A stretch of DNA of 64,000 nucleotides, taken from the NCBI GenBank assembly GCA_031002005.1, contig JARYHS010008074.1, positions 178,460,494 through 178,524,493 of the forward strand. Reading direction: 5' to 3'. A program made the position numbers and the translations under genes. The notes under the pieces are model-generated. The model saw nothing but the letters and a program-made list of their open reading frames with translations, was not told the DNA's origin and did no database searches. Of the stretch, positions 32,540-45,001 are shown piece by piece (the first letter of the stretch is position 1; every line of letters starts with the position of its first letter). This DNA is from Vandiemenella viatica. Taxonomy: Eukaryota > Arthropoda > Insecta > Orthoptera > Morabidae.

Positions 32540-33954
32540 AAACTTACAGACATAGTGTTAATTTTTTCTTGGAAGCCTCTTCTGACAAAATCCATACATT
32601 GTATCACTGAACTATTGGTAGTCAATTTATCAGCAACAGATAAAAAATGTTTATAAATATATCAGCAATTGAAAAATTAGATTCTACTGAATTTTCTTTG
32701 ATAAAAATGTCATTACTGTTTTGATTATTTTTTCCTATTTCTTTTCTTACAATGTCCCATATTGTCTTAATTTTATTTTCAGAATTATGAATTTTCTGTT
32801 TGTAGTGCATACTTTTAGATTCTTTAATAACTTCTTTCCATATTTTGCAATACTGTTTGTAATATGTTTTAACATTAGCATTATGACTGATCCTAGAGGC
32901 AATATATAACTTCCTTCTACAAATGCATGATGTTCTAATGCCCAGAGTTATCCATGGTTTTTGTTCTTTTCAAGAAGCACGATACTTTTTTCAATGGGAA
33001 ACAACTTTCAAAGCAGGGGCGGATCCAGGGGGGGGCTAGGGGGCTCAAGTTCCCCCCCCCAAAGTATCTGGGTTCACCCCCGACATTGTAATTTTGAGAC
33101 CTTTTTTTTAGCTCTACGGATTCAAGGCCCGAGGAGGCTATAAAGACTACCCCATGGCTGACTCAAGCCCCTCCCCCCAACCGAAAACCAAAGTCCGCTC
33201 AAGACCCGCCCCCCAAACCAAAATCCTGGATCTTCCCCTGATTCAAACTAATTTAATACAATGCTACTAAAAATGTTTAATTTTTCATTCATTCCTTGTG
33301 CATTGTAAACATGTTCCCAGTTTGTGGTGTTGAGGCACTTTCTAAAACAAGTAACTGATTCATCATTTATTATATGCTGAAGTTTAAAAATATTACTCTT
33401 GAAGCTAGTTTCAATTGAAGTGTTGATAGTTAATAACTGAGCTTCAGTTTCCTGAAAGTTCATTGATAGATGGCTTGATTGTTTAAATGAATTTTGAGGT
33501 ACCAGGAAAACATTATCTATAGCTGAGTGACAATTGCTCATTATTCTAGTTGGAAATATTAACTACCTGAAATTGAATGAACTGACTAATTATTCCAACT
33601 TGATTTTACATAATAAGTCATTTAAAAAATCTACATTAAAATCACCACATATTACTATGTTAACTGCTTTTCTGCTTAAAAATGTTAATAAGAGTCAAAT
33701 TGGTTCAGAAAAATAGAAAAAATTCCAGAGGGTGCTCTGTATACAGATACTTCTATGAAAATTTCATTATTGAAATTTAGCCTTGTAGCACAGACTTCAA
33801 AATGTTGATCAAGACAATACTCACTAATACTTATATCCTCAAAACTATAACCATTTCTAACATAAGTGACAACTCCTCCTTTCTCTGAGTTTGTTCTACA
33901 ATAAGGAGAAGCTAAATTAAAGTCAGTTAAAATTGACATACCTATTCCTGTACT
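32540..33954 (-). pseudogene. Jockey/CR1-group LINE, endonuclease and linker part
   Basis: Minus-strand frames read SPYCRTNSEKGGVVTYVRNG then HFEVCATRL and EVSVYRAPSG (33990-33685), the core of a Jockey-group APE. Further on come a QxNxxxWEHVYNAQ-like residue run (33541-33248) and, beyond a MITE, WITLGIRTSC...YYKQYCKIWKEVI and a W-D-I-V-R-K-E linker (to about 32600). The RT catalytic part is not present. Stops and a MITE interrupt it. The right-hand end meets a hAT element at 33955. Confidence 0.78.
33014..33240. mobile_element. GGATCC-type MITE, copy 2
   Basis: Ends CAGGGGCGGATCCAG and CTGGATCTTCCCCTG, with flanks TTTCAAAG and ATTCAAAC (6/8). The inside is rich in C- and G-runs. It interrupts the Jockey-like fragment. 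Confidence 0.85.
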
Positions 33955-35100
33955 CAGAGCCGGCTTAAGGAATTTTGGGGTCCCCTGCAAAGTTTGATTT
34001 CTGGGCCGCCTACTTCTTTTCTAGATGTACTTTTTCCTACACTTTTGATAATTTTCGTGACTTTATACACACACACACTCACACACATTTCTGTATGTAG
34101 AGATCACACAACGATTAAAGAGACGGACTGGGGTTTCTCTAAATCTGTGTACAAACGGTCCAGCAGTTTATTGAGTATTAGCTGAATGGGCCGAGTCTTT
34201 GGTGTTTTATCAATGCATCTCATATGGATCATCCAACTACAGTCACTTTCATTTCTGGCTAAGCCCTGCTGCCCTTTGTGTCAAATGAAATTGTTTTTGT
34301 ATTCAATTTTATAGCTATTGTGTTTATAATACACTTTTTGTATACGACATTTCTTTTCTTGGCTTTCTTTGCTAGTACATATGGATTTTTGGGGCTGGAG
34401 ACACGTGTGCAGGCATACACATTTTAATTCAATAACTCTTTACATGAAACGTCAAAAGATGAATGAGTTTATTCGAACGAAATTACATAAATTGCTGAAA
34501 CAGGTTCAGAGCAATACACGTCTTTAAATATATAGACCTATTCAGGGCCCGCTCTAGGGGGGGGGGGCAAACCGGGCATTTGCCCGGGGCGCTAAAATTT
34601 AGGGGCGCCATTTTGGCTGTAAGTGTGAGAAAAATATTAATGTGTTAAATACCCAATTAATAAAAAAATTCACATACCGAATTTTTCGTTCGTTAAAAAC
34701 TTACAGTTCTTAGCTATTTGGGTGCGCCCCTAGAGACTTCGAAGAGGCGGGGCGCGGACCTCAAAGGGGCGCGCCGTTTTCGAGCCGCCTCTGTGTGAAT
34801 TCCGCCGTAGGAGCAACTTCAAAATGCGCCGCGTCCGCGCCATGTCTCAGCCCGAAGTCCGCGCCACGTCTCTTCTGTGTGAATTTTGCCTTAGCACGCG
34901 AGTAGAACGCTGTTTCGACTTTTGTTGTCTCAACTTGCTTATTATTACTAATTATAAAATTGGTTACATTACACAACAGCATTAGTCTTACTATTACGTT
35001 ATTAGTGATAAGTGGAAGTTCATAAAATTTACTTCAGGATTTCATAATTTCTAAAGGTAATTACACCTATGATTAAACTGTTATTTAGTTGGCTATACGA

Positions 35101-35180
35101 TATAAGCGCACAACGACATAAGCGCACAACGACAAAAGCGCACAACGACAAAAGCGCACAACGACAAAAGCGCACAACAG
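35101..35180 (+). repeat. 16-bp minisatellite, five units
   Basis: Five head-to-tail copies of (A/T)AAGCGCACAACGACA with near-perfect identity, ending in a GAAGCGAAGCGCGG stretch. It is GC-richer than its surroundings and lies in the 5' part of the inner hAT. Confidence 0.9.
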
Positions 35181-36159
35181 AAGCGAAGCGCGGTAGGTGG
35201 AGGCTGTTACACCTGTCCTCGGCTACCTGCACTGATTCCGACGTTATACTGCCCACAAGTTACTAGACACGGCGAAAAGGAGTGTTTTTTCGCAATTGCA
35301 GCTAGGCTCTAATACATGGAATCGATAGTGCTTGGCGGGAGATGCTGAGTTATTTATTTTATTGAATTGATAAACCAAATCAGTATGGATCTTAGTTATT
35401 GGAAATCGAAGTGGAATAATTTGCTTAGTAATTTCTTCTCGTAATCCGAGCCTCACAGATTTCTTGTACAAATTAGATACAGGCATTGTAAGTGTTAAGG
35501 TTGGGTTAAATTACATACGATAGCTTTGATCGCTTGTGAAAATACTCTAGTTTAGTGGGTGTGGGACAGTACTTACAATCATTAATAAATAAATAATATT
35601 ACCAGCTGCTGATTACCGATTATTACTTCACATTCCATTAGTATATTCAATTTAGAATGTTAACTGCTAATATATAATAACCCATGATGCTTATTATATA
35701 TACGAATGCGGTTTACAAATACTCTAATTGCTGCATTTGTAAATCGTCTCAACAAAAAGAAATTCATTAACTATTTTAGTGACTGTCAATAACTTTGTCA
35801 GTTCATTTAATAAGTGCATTGCGCGACAATCACTCCACAACATCATTTTTTGTTTGTTTGTTTGTGAACTTGGAACGTATTCCGTTTAAGCCTATAGAAA
35901 TTGCCATTCTGTATACACGGTTTCTGTATTTGCAGCAAATATACGGATAGTATCCTCCACGAATACGCTTTGACTGTAATAACACTAGACTTTCTTTATG
36001 TTCACAGGGTATGGAAAATATTTTGGGTTGTGCATAAATATTTTTTTTTATATCGACTGAGAATAATTTATCTTAGTTATGGTTTTAGCTTATTTAGAAC
36101 AAGGATAAATATTTACTTTTTATATTATTTTATAGTGTACATTGTTTGAGTTACGTGCG

Positions 36160-37790
36160 TGCCTCTTCCAAAATGTCTGTCAGTCAAAGAAAACTATCTG
36201 GTTACCAGTACAAAAAAAAAGAAGGTTGGGAAAGGAAGCGGAAAGGCAGAATTAATCTGGCGCGTTAAAAAATTTTACTGTGTTCAGGGTTTACCAAAAC
36301 AAATCTTAGAATCCAATATCAGGTCGGGATACATAGAAGTACAGAATCGTCAGAGAATAATAGCAAACAAATGAACAAAGTTTCTAAACCAACTGGAACT
36401 GACACCAACGTGAGACTCACAGAAGGCGTTCTAAAACTTTGTGGCCAAGAATTTTTCGAGACGCCATAAGAAGCTTGTTAAGAAGCCAAGGTCCACCTAA
36501 ACTATTGCATAATTACAAATTTCCTTCCAATGACACAGATCGACATTTAGCGATAAATATTATGCACGAATTTTAAGCAACGGAGAGCAAATATTGCGAG
36601 ATTAGCTACTATCTTTCACAAAAATGCGTTTACTGCTTCTGTTGCTAAATTTTCGGCTGGGACGGTTTTAAAAATTGGAAGCACATCGACGAAACTTTAA
36701 AAGAGCATGAAATTTCGAAAAATCATATTCAGGCAAAAAAGATTAAATTGTTGTAAAACTGTAGATGCTGCCACTCAAAGAGTTATTAATGCCGAAATAA
36801 ATCATTGGAATGAGGTGCTTCTAAGAATTGTTGCAATTACCAAAATGCTTGGTAAAAGTTGACTGGTTTTTCAACTACAAGCGACAAGTTGTTTGAGCAT
36901 AATAACGGTAAATTCCTAAAATAGTTGAGTTACTGTCTGAATACGATCCCATTATGGAAGAGCACGTCCGCTGAGTGCTCTAAAAAGTAGAGACTAAAGC
37001 TCAATATCTTGGGAAAAATATACAAACCGGGATAGTAGATCTGCTGCATCAAAGCGTAAAGTATCAAGTTATTAATGAAATAAAAAATTTCAAATATTTT
37101 CCATAATTTTAAACTGCACTCCTGACTTTAGTAAGATACAGCAAATTACTCTTGTAATCAGATATGTTTCAACCAATAAATTTAATCCTGATGTTGAAAT
37201 TAAAATTAATGAAAGCTTTTAAGGCTTCTTACCAGTCGAAAGATCCACAAGAAAACAAATATCTGACATTATAGTTGGAGAACTTAATGACTTGTGTTTA
37301 AATTTGTAGGATATCAGAGGACAGGGACTGACAACGGGTCCAATATGAGGGGCAATAAAGCTGGAGTGCAATCTAGAATTAAACAATACAGTTCGCGACA
37401 TTTAATGTTCCGTGTAGTAGCCATTCTCTCAATCTTGTTATTAATGGCAAAAGCATCCTTGGAAGCCGCTAATTTCTTCAACATGCTCCAAAAAATATAT
37501 TTATTCTTTTTGGCATTTACTTTTCGATGGGTAATACTTTTAAAGCATGTTCAGGGCTCAACTTTGAAAACATGGAGTGACACTAGATGGGAGAGTAGGA
37601 TAGAGAGGATAGAGCCATTAAACCCTATAAAATTTCATTTGGGAGATGTATACGGCGCCTTGCTAAGCATTTACGAAAACCAAGAAATTGATAATTTAAT
37701 GATTTAGCCATTTTGGCAATTGAGTATGAAATTGCTGATGAAGTAAATTTTAAGATGTAATAAAAAATTCGCAACCTGAAAGTAAGAAAA
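36160..37790 (+). pseudogene. hAT transposase, ZMYM1/TTF-DUF4371-like, decayed
   Basis: Broken frames keep landmark order of ZMYM1-like hAT transposases: SGYQYKKKKE near 36195, IVELLSEYDPIMEEHVR near 36922-36972, YLGKNIQTGIVDLL near 37009-37050, FLPVERST...VGELNDLCLNL near 37225-37305, RGQG...TGSNMRGNKAGVQSRI near 37320-37379, and FRWVILLKHVQGSTLKTWSD then TRWESRIERIEPL near 37526-37620. These include the DNGSNMRG region around a catalytic position of the RNase H-like fold. Many stops and shifts remain, so no active enzyme is encoded. Confidence 0.8.
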
Positions 37791-38999
37791 AAAGTTTTTT
37801 TGTGATTTTAGCGTATCTGATCTAATCTCGTTTTATTTTCTAAATAATGGCATTTAGATTATTTGTGTGATAATATCCATCTGTAATAGCATTTAAAAAT
37901 GTAAAAAATGTGGTTAATTTGTGGCTATGTACAGATATTTCATAATTAATTTCTCTATTTTGTGCCGCTAAATCAAAATTCAATAAATTTATTTATGAAT
38001 ATATGATTTTATTAAAATTTAATATTTTATTCGATTAAAAATTAATTACTTTTTAAAAAAATATATAATTCTACATAATCTTAAGGGGCGGCAATTTGTC
38101 TATTTGTCCGGGGCGGCAAAACCGCTAGAGCGGGCCCTGACCTATTGTAATTACATCAGATACTCAGTCTGATTAAGGACTTCCCGTAGAACTCCATGCC
38201 TCGGAAACGTCTGTCGTCGCTAGCAAGAGTTTCCATTGGATGTTAAATAGCTGAGAAAATAAATTATGGCTATTTTATAAAAATCTTCATTAATAAGAGC
38301 ATTAGATTAAGCTCATTTAAATTTTATTTTTCTGTCTTTTATTGATTTTAAAATAAAATAAAATACTGAAGCTGTCAAGGAAGTTGGCGTCGAATAACGG
38401 AAGGTTTAGTGCCAGCCACAGAAAAAAGGCAAAATGGGGAAGGAAATAAAACCTGAGATACTTTTGCACAATATTTTAACCAAGAAGGTAGGATAGCTTT
38501 TCAGGAAAGAATGGTAAATATTGTATGCTTGCAAGTACATACATTATGTATCAACATCAGTTAACAAGCATCACCATCAGTCGTGTCAGTATCAAACTCG
38601 CTATTTTCTTCTAAACAACGGAGAAGATCGTATAACCAAAGGGACAGTACATACATGTCTTCTGTGCCATTTCCCGTTTGCATACAAGATTTCGCCTGTA
38701 AACACCAGGCACATTTTTAATGAAATCATATTTTTTGATATTCAGATTTCAGTTAAGACAATTTAGTTCTATTCAATCTGTCTTGGAAACTTTGTTGTAT
38801 AAATAAAATTAACAATGAAATCTATTTATAAAAACCAATCTGTTACTTTTTCTTTAAAATAATTTATATTGAATAATATTTTCGATAAATACATTTATAG
38901 TAAAAGTTATTTATTGCTGTTCTTTTATCTATTACCCTTATGTTCCTCAAAGAATTGTTATTGAATTGTAATTACTTAGGTATTTGAGCCTTTACTTAC

Positions 39000-39225
39000 C
39001 TTTTTTAATTCAGGCGAGTAAAGTTGTTCGCATAATTTCTATTTTCTTTTTCGGAACTGCAACTGCTGCTTCCTGGTCCAATTCTATATAAATTTCTTGC
39101 AAAATTCTAAATCCTTCTTCCCGCATGTTGCAGTTCATGTAATTTTTGTTGTATTTGTCCCATAACTAGGGCATATCTTTGTAAACTTCAGAAATATTAG
39201 TCCACACCTCTTTCTCGGTAGACAT
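39000..39225 (-). pseudogene. MADF-domain exon, decayed
   Basis: Minus strand from the ATG at 39225: a MSTEKEVWTNISEVYKDMP start, then an in-frame stop, LWDKYNKNYMN, REEGFRILQEIY and KKKIEIMRTT. This matches the MADF pattern (L-W-D...R...K-K-I-x-x-L-R-T). The last codons are shifted relative to the family's R-x-E-L-K-K. The exon ends in AAAAAG|GTAAGT, a consensus splice donor at 38999. MADF proteins are host DNA-binding factors and also accessory ORFs of PIF/Harbinger elements. It sits inside the outer hAT and may be a capture or the relic of another element. Confidence 0.6.
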
Positions 39226-39796
39226 TTCTGACCAATAGCACGAAACGCACTCGCTCCCTGCTCAGAGCCGACTGAGCCGAAATTGTTTCAATCGTTGCAA
39301 TCGCGCTACGCACGTCTCAATTTGCTCCCTGTCTGCAGGGACAATCTGTAAATTGCTTGTCAGGCTCTGCCGATCTCCCGATATCGGGAGCAACATGCCC
39401 AATTAGCCTACTCAGGCGACAATCTGCAGGCCCTTGTCGGATTGCTCCTTCGATTGGGACCGAAATTTGCTCGTGTTTAGACGCCGTTAAAAAGCCAGCA
39501 ACCGACTAGAACAGAAATGGAAAGCTATATCGTCGTCAGTTCGAGAGAAGATCGACAATCGTGGTATTCATCAAATCTGTCCTGTTTGTTGTAAAATAGG
39601 ATCAACAATGAAGCTGCTCTCGACTCTAGACTATTGTGGACGCAGCTTGTTAACATTCTAAATTTGTAGATTATTTATTTTAACAGGAAAATTGTTCGTT
39701 AAGTAAGGACAAATTTTGAAGGGGATCGTGACGGGGCCCCCTCAAGCTTGGGGCCCCCCGCGACTGCGGTAGCCTTAAACTGGCCCTGCCTGAACA

Positions 39797-40500
39797 AAAC
39801 ACTGACCGAAGATTTCGGACTAAATATGCACCAAAGCAAGACAAAAGTGATTAAATGTAGCAGAAACGATACCAATAACAGTAGCTTAATTACAAAAATA
39901 GTGCCGGATGAGATAGAAAAAGTTAGTGAATTTATGTACCTAAGAAGTTAAAATACAACTGATGGCCGAAGCAGGAATGATGTTAAAACCAGAAGAGCAC
40001 TATCAAAAAGAGCTTTCATGAAAAATATAAATTTTTAGTTTCAAACCTTAATCTAGGACTCAGAAAGAACTTTTTAAAATTATGGAGCACAGCACTTTAT
40101 GGTTGCGAAGCATGTTCCATAAGAATAGGCTACCAGAAAGAAGGAAAATGAAGCATTTGAAATGTCATGCTATAGAAGGATGCTGAAAATTAAGTGGACA
40201 GATAAAGTGCTAATGACGAGTTTTGGAAATGAGGAGTGAGGAAAGAGGTTTGTGGAAGAGTCTTACCGAAAGAAGAGAGAGGATGGTAGGTCATATGTTG
40301 AGACATGCAGGATTGGTTAACTTGTTATTGAATGGAACAGCAGCAGGTAAGAAGTGCAGAGGAAGACAGAATATATGAAGTAGATAATTGAGGACGTGGG
40401 TTATAAGGGGTATGTTGAGATGAAAAGGTTAGTGCAAGATAGAAAGGGCTGAATAATTGTATCAGTCGAGAGACTAATGATAGCAAAAAAAAAAAAAAAG
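39797..40500 (+). pseudogene. RTE-like LINE, RT thumb and C-terminal region with 3' end
   Basis: Frames give LTEDFGLNMHQSKTKVIKC then EIEKVSEFMYLRS (39795-39951), RRALSKRAFM, CYRRMLKIKWTDKV near 40150-40200, HMLRHAG-like and G-R-x-R residues, and IIEDVGYKGYVEMKRLVQDRKG near 40384-40450. It ends with CGAGAGACTAATGATAGC and an A-run (40484-40499). It is the 3' counterpart of 30586-32476 and on the same strand, so it may be the same insertion split by later events. Confidence 0.75.
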
Positions 40501-40773
40501 TCTGTAAATGATCTTAATGTAACGACTGTTTTTGTTCGGGTTTATTACCAAAGCTGCACATTCATGAACGGCTGAGTATTTTTTATTATTATTCAAAATA
40601 TTTCGTATTTTTTGCTATCTAACTCTTATTAACATACTTAGATTCAGAACTGAAATTCAGTTAGATTGCATGAGTGTTATCGTTGACATCAGCATACAAT
40701 AAAATGCAGCATCATTTGCAAGGAGCGTAATGTAAAATTGTCGCTGAGATAGTTAATGATCTCTGGAAAGAGT

Positions 40774-40815
40774 GCACTAACCTTTTCATCTCAACATACC
40801 CCTTATAACCCACCT
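40774..40815 (-). pseudogene. Minus-strand scrap of the RTE C-terminus
   Basis: Inverted copy of about 38 bp of 40390-40432 (the GYKGYVEMKRL coding stretch): CCTTTTCATCTCAACATACC followed by CCTTATAACCCAC. Confidence 0.7.
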
Positions 40816-42599
40816 ATTGTTTCATGAAGCTTCTCCGTCTATTGCAGTACACTGAGAATTCTGTGATGAAAAATCTTGCATTCAGCAACAAAGTTCGTTA
40901 GAAACGCCGCGAGTTCGTGTAAAAGGCAATTGTGTGGGACCTATGTCTATTGCTTTCGAGGAAGATAGCGTCAAATTGCATTCGTTTATTAACAGCTTAT
41001 ATATCGTCTTGTATGGGAAAAGCTGTAAGGGTTTTGCATCAGTGCTTTTTGACATGAATACAATGAAGGTCTTTATATTCGCTAGGTGAGGTATACTGTT
41101 GGGAAAAGTTATGCAGAAAAATAGTGTTCCTAAAAATCGCAATAGTGCGAGAACTGCTTAATATTAATGGGAGGTTGGAGTACAATTGAATAGATGAAAA
41201 GAGCCTTCATAACTTCCATTAAACCAAAACTAATCACAACTCTCGCACTTCCGGTATCGTTATGTCAAAGAAAACCTTGATAACGGGTATTGAATGCGTG
41301 TCGGTGTTGCATGTCAATTGTAACCTCGTTCATCTCAGTCAAGGTCATTTTAGTAGCTTATGTACATTAAACATTGCGAATTAGACTACCAGCTACAAAA
41401 TCGAGTGCTTTGGAGGCAAATTTGTAAAAGATTGACTTATTTGTTTGTGAAAATGTCGCGGGTTAATAAGAGAAAATCTGCAAAATTATCTGGAAATGAT
41501 TCCCAAAGCAGATCAAAACTGCGAAAAAGCACAGAGAGAGTTCGGCTTTATGGATTGAGACTAAATTTCGTCAAAGAAAATCCACCAGGAGATATAAATT
41601 ATGGATTATTTCACTGACAATTTGAATCCAGTCCATATGTTTACAACTCCGTCCAGCACGGCCACCAGTAACCTCTACTTCAGCTACTATTTAACCTAAT
41701 TTAAGTCGTAATTATTTTAATTTCCTCAAATACTCAATGTTCAGCATGTAACGGTCATCTATGTTAAAAATAAAATTGACTTATTATATTTAGAATTAAG
41801 TAACTGAAGATGCAAAATATCGCGTTTCCTAATTTTGTTAATACATTAAAAAAAATAACACTGCTTGTTGTTAGTTATGATTAAGAGATAGAAATATGCT
41901 ACAACATTCATGCAAAAACACAATGTGTGAGCCATTTCCAGTAATTTCGCACGTGGAGGATTGCAGTTCAGATGTTGAATTGCAATTTAATCGGAGGTCT
42001 GAATCAGTAAAACTTAGTATTTTGTATTGGGGAGGACCCACGGATCAACCTTCTAACCATGCAAAACTAAAAAATAATATCAAGTTTAACCCAAAATACC
42101 AGCTGTTCGAGCCCGATAAGGAATTTAATTTAAAAATAATGATTTTCAATCTGTTGACCTTTGGTTTGAGATATGAATGTATAATTTTAATGACATATCT
42201 ATGATTTTGCTCCTGAAAATTACTTGGTTCAATCCTCGGATAGAAGATCAATTGAAAAATTTACATTCACTTGCTGCAACTCACAGACATATTATTAATC
42301 AAGAGAAGCCCGAACAAGATCCAAATCAAGGAACTGCTATTTGAAGCAAGAATTGCGTTAATTCACACACACAAACTGTTAACGTAACCAGAAATTTGAT
42401 TAATTTTATTAATACTATTTATACTCTAGATGATCCCATTGTGTTTATATTAAAATGGTATAAAAAAGAGACACGCTCCTCTCAAGCAAATACTTTTCGA
42501 TTTGCTAGTGAAGTTGTGCGAGCAGCGTGGTTGAGCGAAAAAGTTGTTCATGTTTTTTTTCTAGCTGTATCTGTTAACTCTCCTCCCTTTTTTTTCTTT
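40816..42599. other. Unassigned; two unrecognised open frames
   Basis: Frames at 41360-41617 (85 codons, basic, Ser/Lys/Arg-rich centre around KRKSAKLSGNDSQSRSKLRK) and 41896-42204 (102 codons) are not recognised. The basic Ser-rich N-terminus resembles those of some transposase-like proteins, but I cannot name one. No splice or TIR context was found. Confidence 0.3.
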
Positions 42600-42755
42600 T
42601 TACTTTTTACGCCTCGTCGTCGTCATTAGAGACGGGATGGGACTAGGGACAAGGAACGGGAAGGGATTCGGCCATGGCCTTTTGAAGAATGCATGCCGGC
42701 ATTCACCTGGAATATTCTGGAGAAACCATGGAAAACCCAAATCTGGATTCAATTA
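42600..42755 (-). mobile_element. SINE-A, 5'-truncated (no tRNA head)
   Basis: Minus strand: the body from CCAGATTTGGGTTTTCCATG through GGCCATGGCCGAATCC to the 3' hairpin CGTCTC (42629-42634 on plus) / GAGGCG (42610-42615), one wobble, loop TAATGACGACGAC, then GTAAAAAG. The 5' truncation removes both pol III boxes. Confidence 0.85.
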
Positions 42756-43832
42756 CCTTCTGTCATAAGATTGGCTGGTCGCGTGTGCAGGTAAATGGAA
42801 ATAGATGTTTACGCTACAAATCCCGCGGTAGCTTATATATTAGACGGTTTCATAGCCCAGTGGTACCAGAGAGAAATTACGATCACAGGAACGTTGTCCA
42901 CCACGTCCTTATGGACTAGAATACGAATCAATAGCCATCGGTAGTCGAATTCCTGCGGCCGAACATCTTGTATAATTCTCTGGGTTTCGAAAATTACTCG
43001 TTGCACTAATTGATTAACCGGTCTTTAAACAATAAACGTGAAAAAAAAAGGTCCAATGAGATGGATAACCAGCAACACGCAATAGGTGAAATGGATCAGT
43101 TAATGCCACTCTGTGTCGGATCTACGAATTTTCGGAACCGGGGCAAAAACTTGAGATTGCCGCCCCTTCAAATATGAATTGTCCGCCGCGACAGTATGAA
43201 GATATTCTTCGATTTTGCCTCCCTCCTCACCCTCTCCCCTCACTGATATTTGCCGATTGTGGCATCAGAGCCAAAAAGAAGGTCACCGCCACACGAATTT
43301 TCCATTTACCGCCCCTTCAAACATGATTTTGCCATCCCACTTCATTAAATTGTCCAATAAAATATTGCCTGTGCACTGGGTTAACGACTTTTTTGGACTC
43401 CGTACGTTCATTATCCTTGTCGAAGAAATGTTCTCTACGGTCAAGTTCTATTATCCGTAAGTACCATACCAAATATGTGACTCAATTTCTTCTGTAGCTT
43501 CATTTCTCCAGTACAGAAATATAAATCCGAATGGTCCTTGTAGTACCACTCGACGAGAAGTCGCGGATAACAAAAACAAACAATAACTGGTGATCAACAC
43601 TCAGCCCAATTCTCCTTGCGTCTGTCACGTGGAGAAAACTGTCTTATACGTAAGCAACGAAGTATTTCCAAAGATGAAACCACGAATTCTCCAGCACTCA
43701 TCATCACTTTATTACTCTTTCTACTCCTTTCCCTTCTCAGCCAATTTGATTACTCCAGCCTATCCACTGCTATATAATTTAAAACTTTGTATTCTGCGGT
43801 TGTTACTGGACTCATATTAAGTATAATTAATG
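42756..43832. other. Unassigned
   Basis: No recognised feature. CCGCCCCTTCAAAYATGAWTTK occurs twice (43160-43180, 43310-43331), probably an internal duplication. Confidence 0.35.
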
Positions 43833-44040
43833 TTTTCTATAACAATACAATACAATACAATACATTCATTTTCCATTGATCCCAATATAAGAGACTGGCT
43901 CTGTGGGATGTGGAAAGTTGTCAATTTACAGATAAACAGTTGCATAACAAAATAATAAGTACACCACTAGATGTACAGTCATAGTATACATGGTACATTA
44001 AACACTTAGATTACAAAATAATACATACCATGCTGACTCG
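43833..44040 (-). mobile_element. 3' end of the Jockey-like LINE, 5'-truncated
   Basis: Repeats 56235-56370 closely (ACATTCATTTTCCATTGATC and GAGACTGGCTCTGTGG...GTGGAAAGTTGTCA). The (ACAAT)n run at 43841-43861 is the complement of a TTGTA-type 3' tail, which sets the minus orientation. Confidence 0.75.
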
Positions 44041-45001
44041 AGGAACCGGTAATTCAGGCCATCGACAGAGGTAAGGATGGTAATGTATCTACAACATCTG
44101 ACAAGCCGTTGACCAATTAACCAGCCTCAAGATGCAAGAGTCGCTTCTGAAAGGTCAGTACCGGGAATGTTCGTATGTATAGTTTCGGCTCTACGGTAGT
44201 CAATAACAGGTATTCATGAATAATACATACAAAAAAATTCGGGTACAATGAATTTCACTAATGATCTAGATGCCAAAAGCCGCTTAAAAATTTTTCAAGT
44301 TTCTGACGAAATAGTTGCAGCAACAACTTCTGTCGTTATTGAGACCTCACATACGTTAGTCCTATGGGACAGACAGGTTAAACTGTATACCGTTAAGAAC
44401 ATCATTTGGTCTCCTGTATCAGTTTTGATTCTGCATCACTAAGGATGATTACCTCATGAGAAAACAGATCCAGCTGTGTTTAACAAGATAATTTTACCAG
44501 TTCCTAGACTTTTTTTCGCAGTCGTCTAGTTAATGCACCGAAGATGCTCACATTCCGCCTCAGAAAATTCGGTTTAGATGGACAAACACATTAACAAAAA
44601 CATTTTGTCCGAAGTTATCACACGTCGCAAACAGTCGGCAGCATTACATCGTATGTAGTAACGTTCCAAGTAAATAACGTAAATAGGAAAAACGAATGCA
44701 GCCTGATACTATCCCCATCAGTTAGCTTTTTCTTCTGATCATAGAAGCTCTATTGCAGTCATTGCAGCTTTTTCCTCACTTCTCTTGAATACTGTTTGAC
44801 ACTCATGTAAGTCCGGTCTCCTTACAATCATTTTCATTCTGTTTGATCACCATATTTAAAATGCCTTCCAATAATATCACTTCTACAACCATGTTTCTTC
44901 CAATTGTTCTGGCAACCGTGTCAACGAAATTGTAACTGTAATATATTACTTCATTCGTTTAGTTTCTCTGAAAATTTCCCGAAATTTTTTTCAGCAGAGC
45001 A
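44041..45001. other. Unassigned
   Basis: No gene or element end recognised. Confidence 0.3.

Larger units (their letters stand above)
34543..38138. mobile_element. Inner hAT element, 3.6 kb
   Basis: Ends CAGGGCCCGCTCTAG and CTAGAGCGGGCCCT, flanked by GACCTATT at 34535-34542 and 38139-38146 (one base of the TIR/TSD boundary is ambiguous). It contains a minisatellite near its left end and a decayed transposase gene in the right half. It lies wholly inside the outer hAT-like element. Confidence 0.85.
33955..39788. mobile_element. Outer hAT-like element (host of a nested hAT)
   Basis: Left end CAGAGCCGGCTTAAGG and right end, reverse complemented, CAGGGCCAGTTTAAGG match at 13 of 16 positions, each followed by G/C-runs with GGGGCCCC-like sequence. 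Flanks CCTGTACT and CCTGAACA agree at 6 of 8. Removing the nested element leaves about 2.2 kb. Its own transposase is not recognisable. A MADF-like pseudo-exon lies near its right end. The two flanks belong to different LINEs, so later rearrangement is likely. Confidence 0.6.

Noticed and set aside
41360..42204. Two frames with a basic Ser/Lys-rich start and an unrecognised second peptide, considered as a transposase gene
   Set aside because: No catalytic motif, TIR or target duplication could be found. Reported only as an unassigned region.
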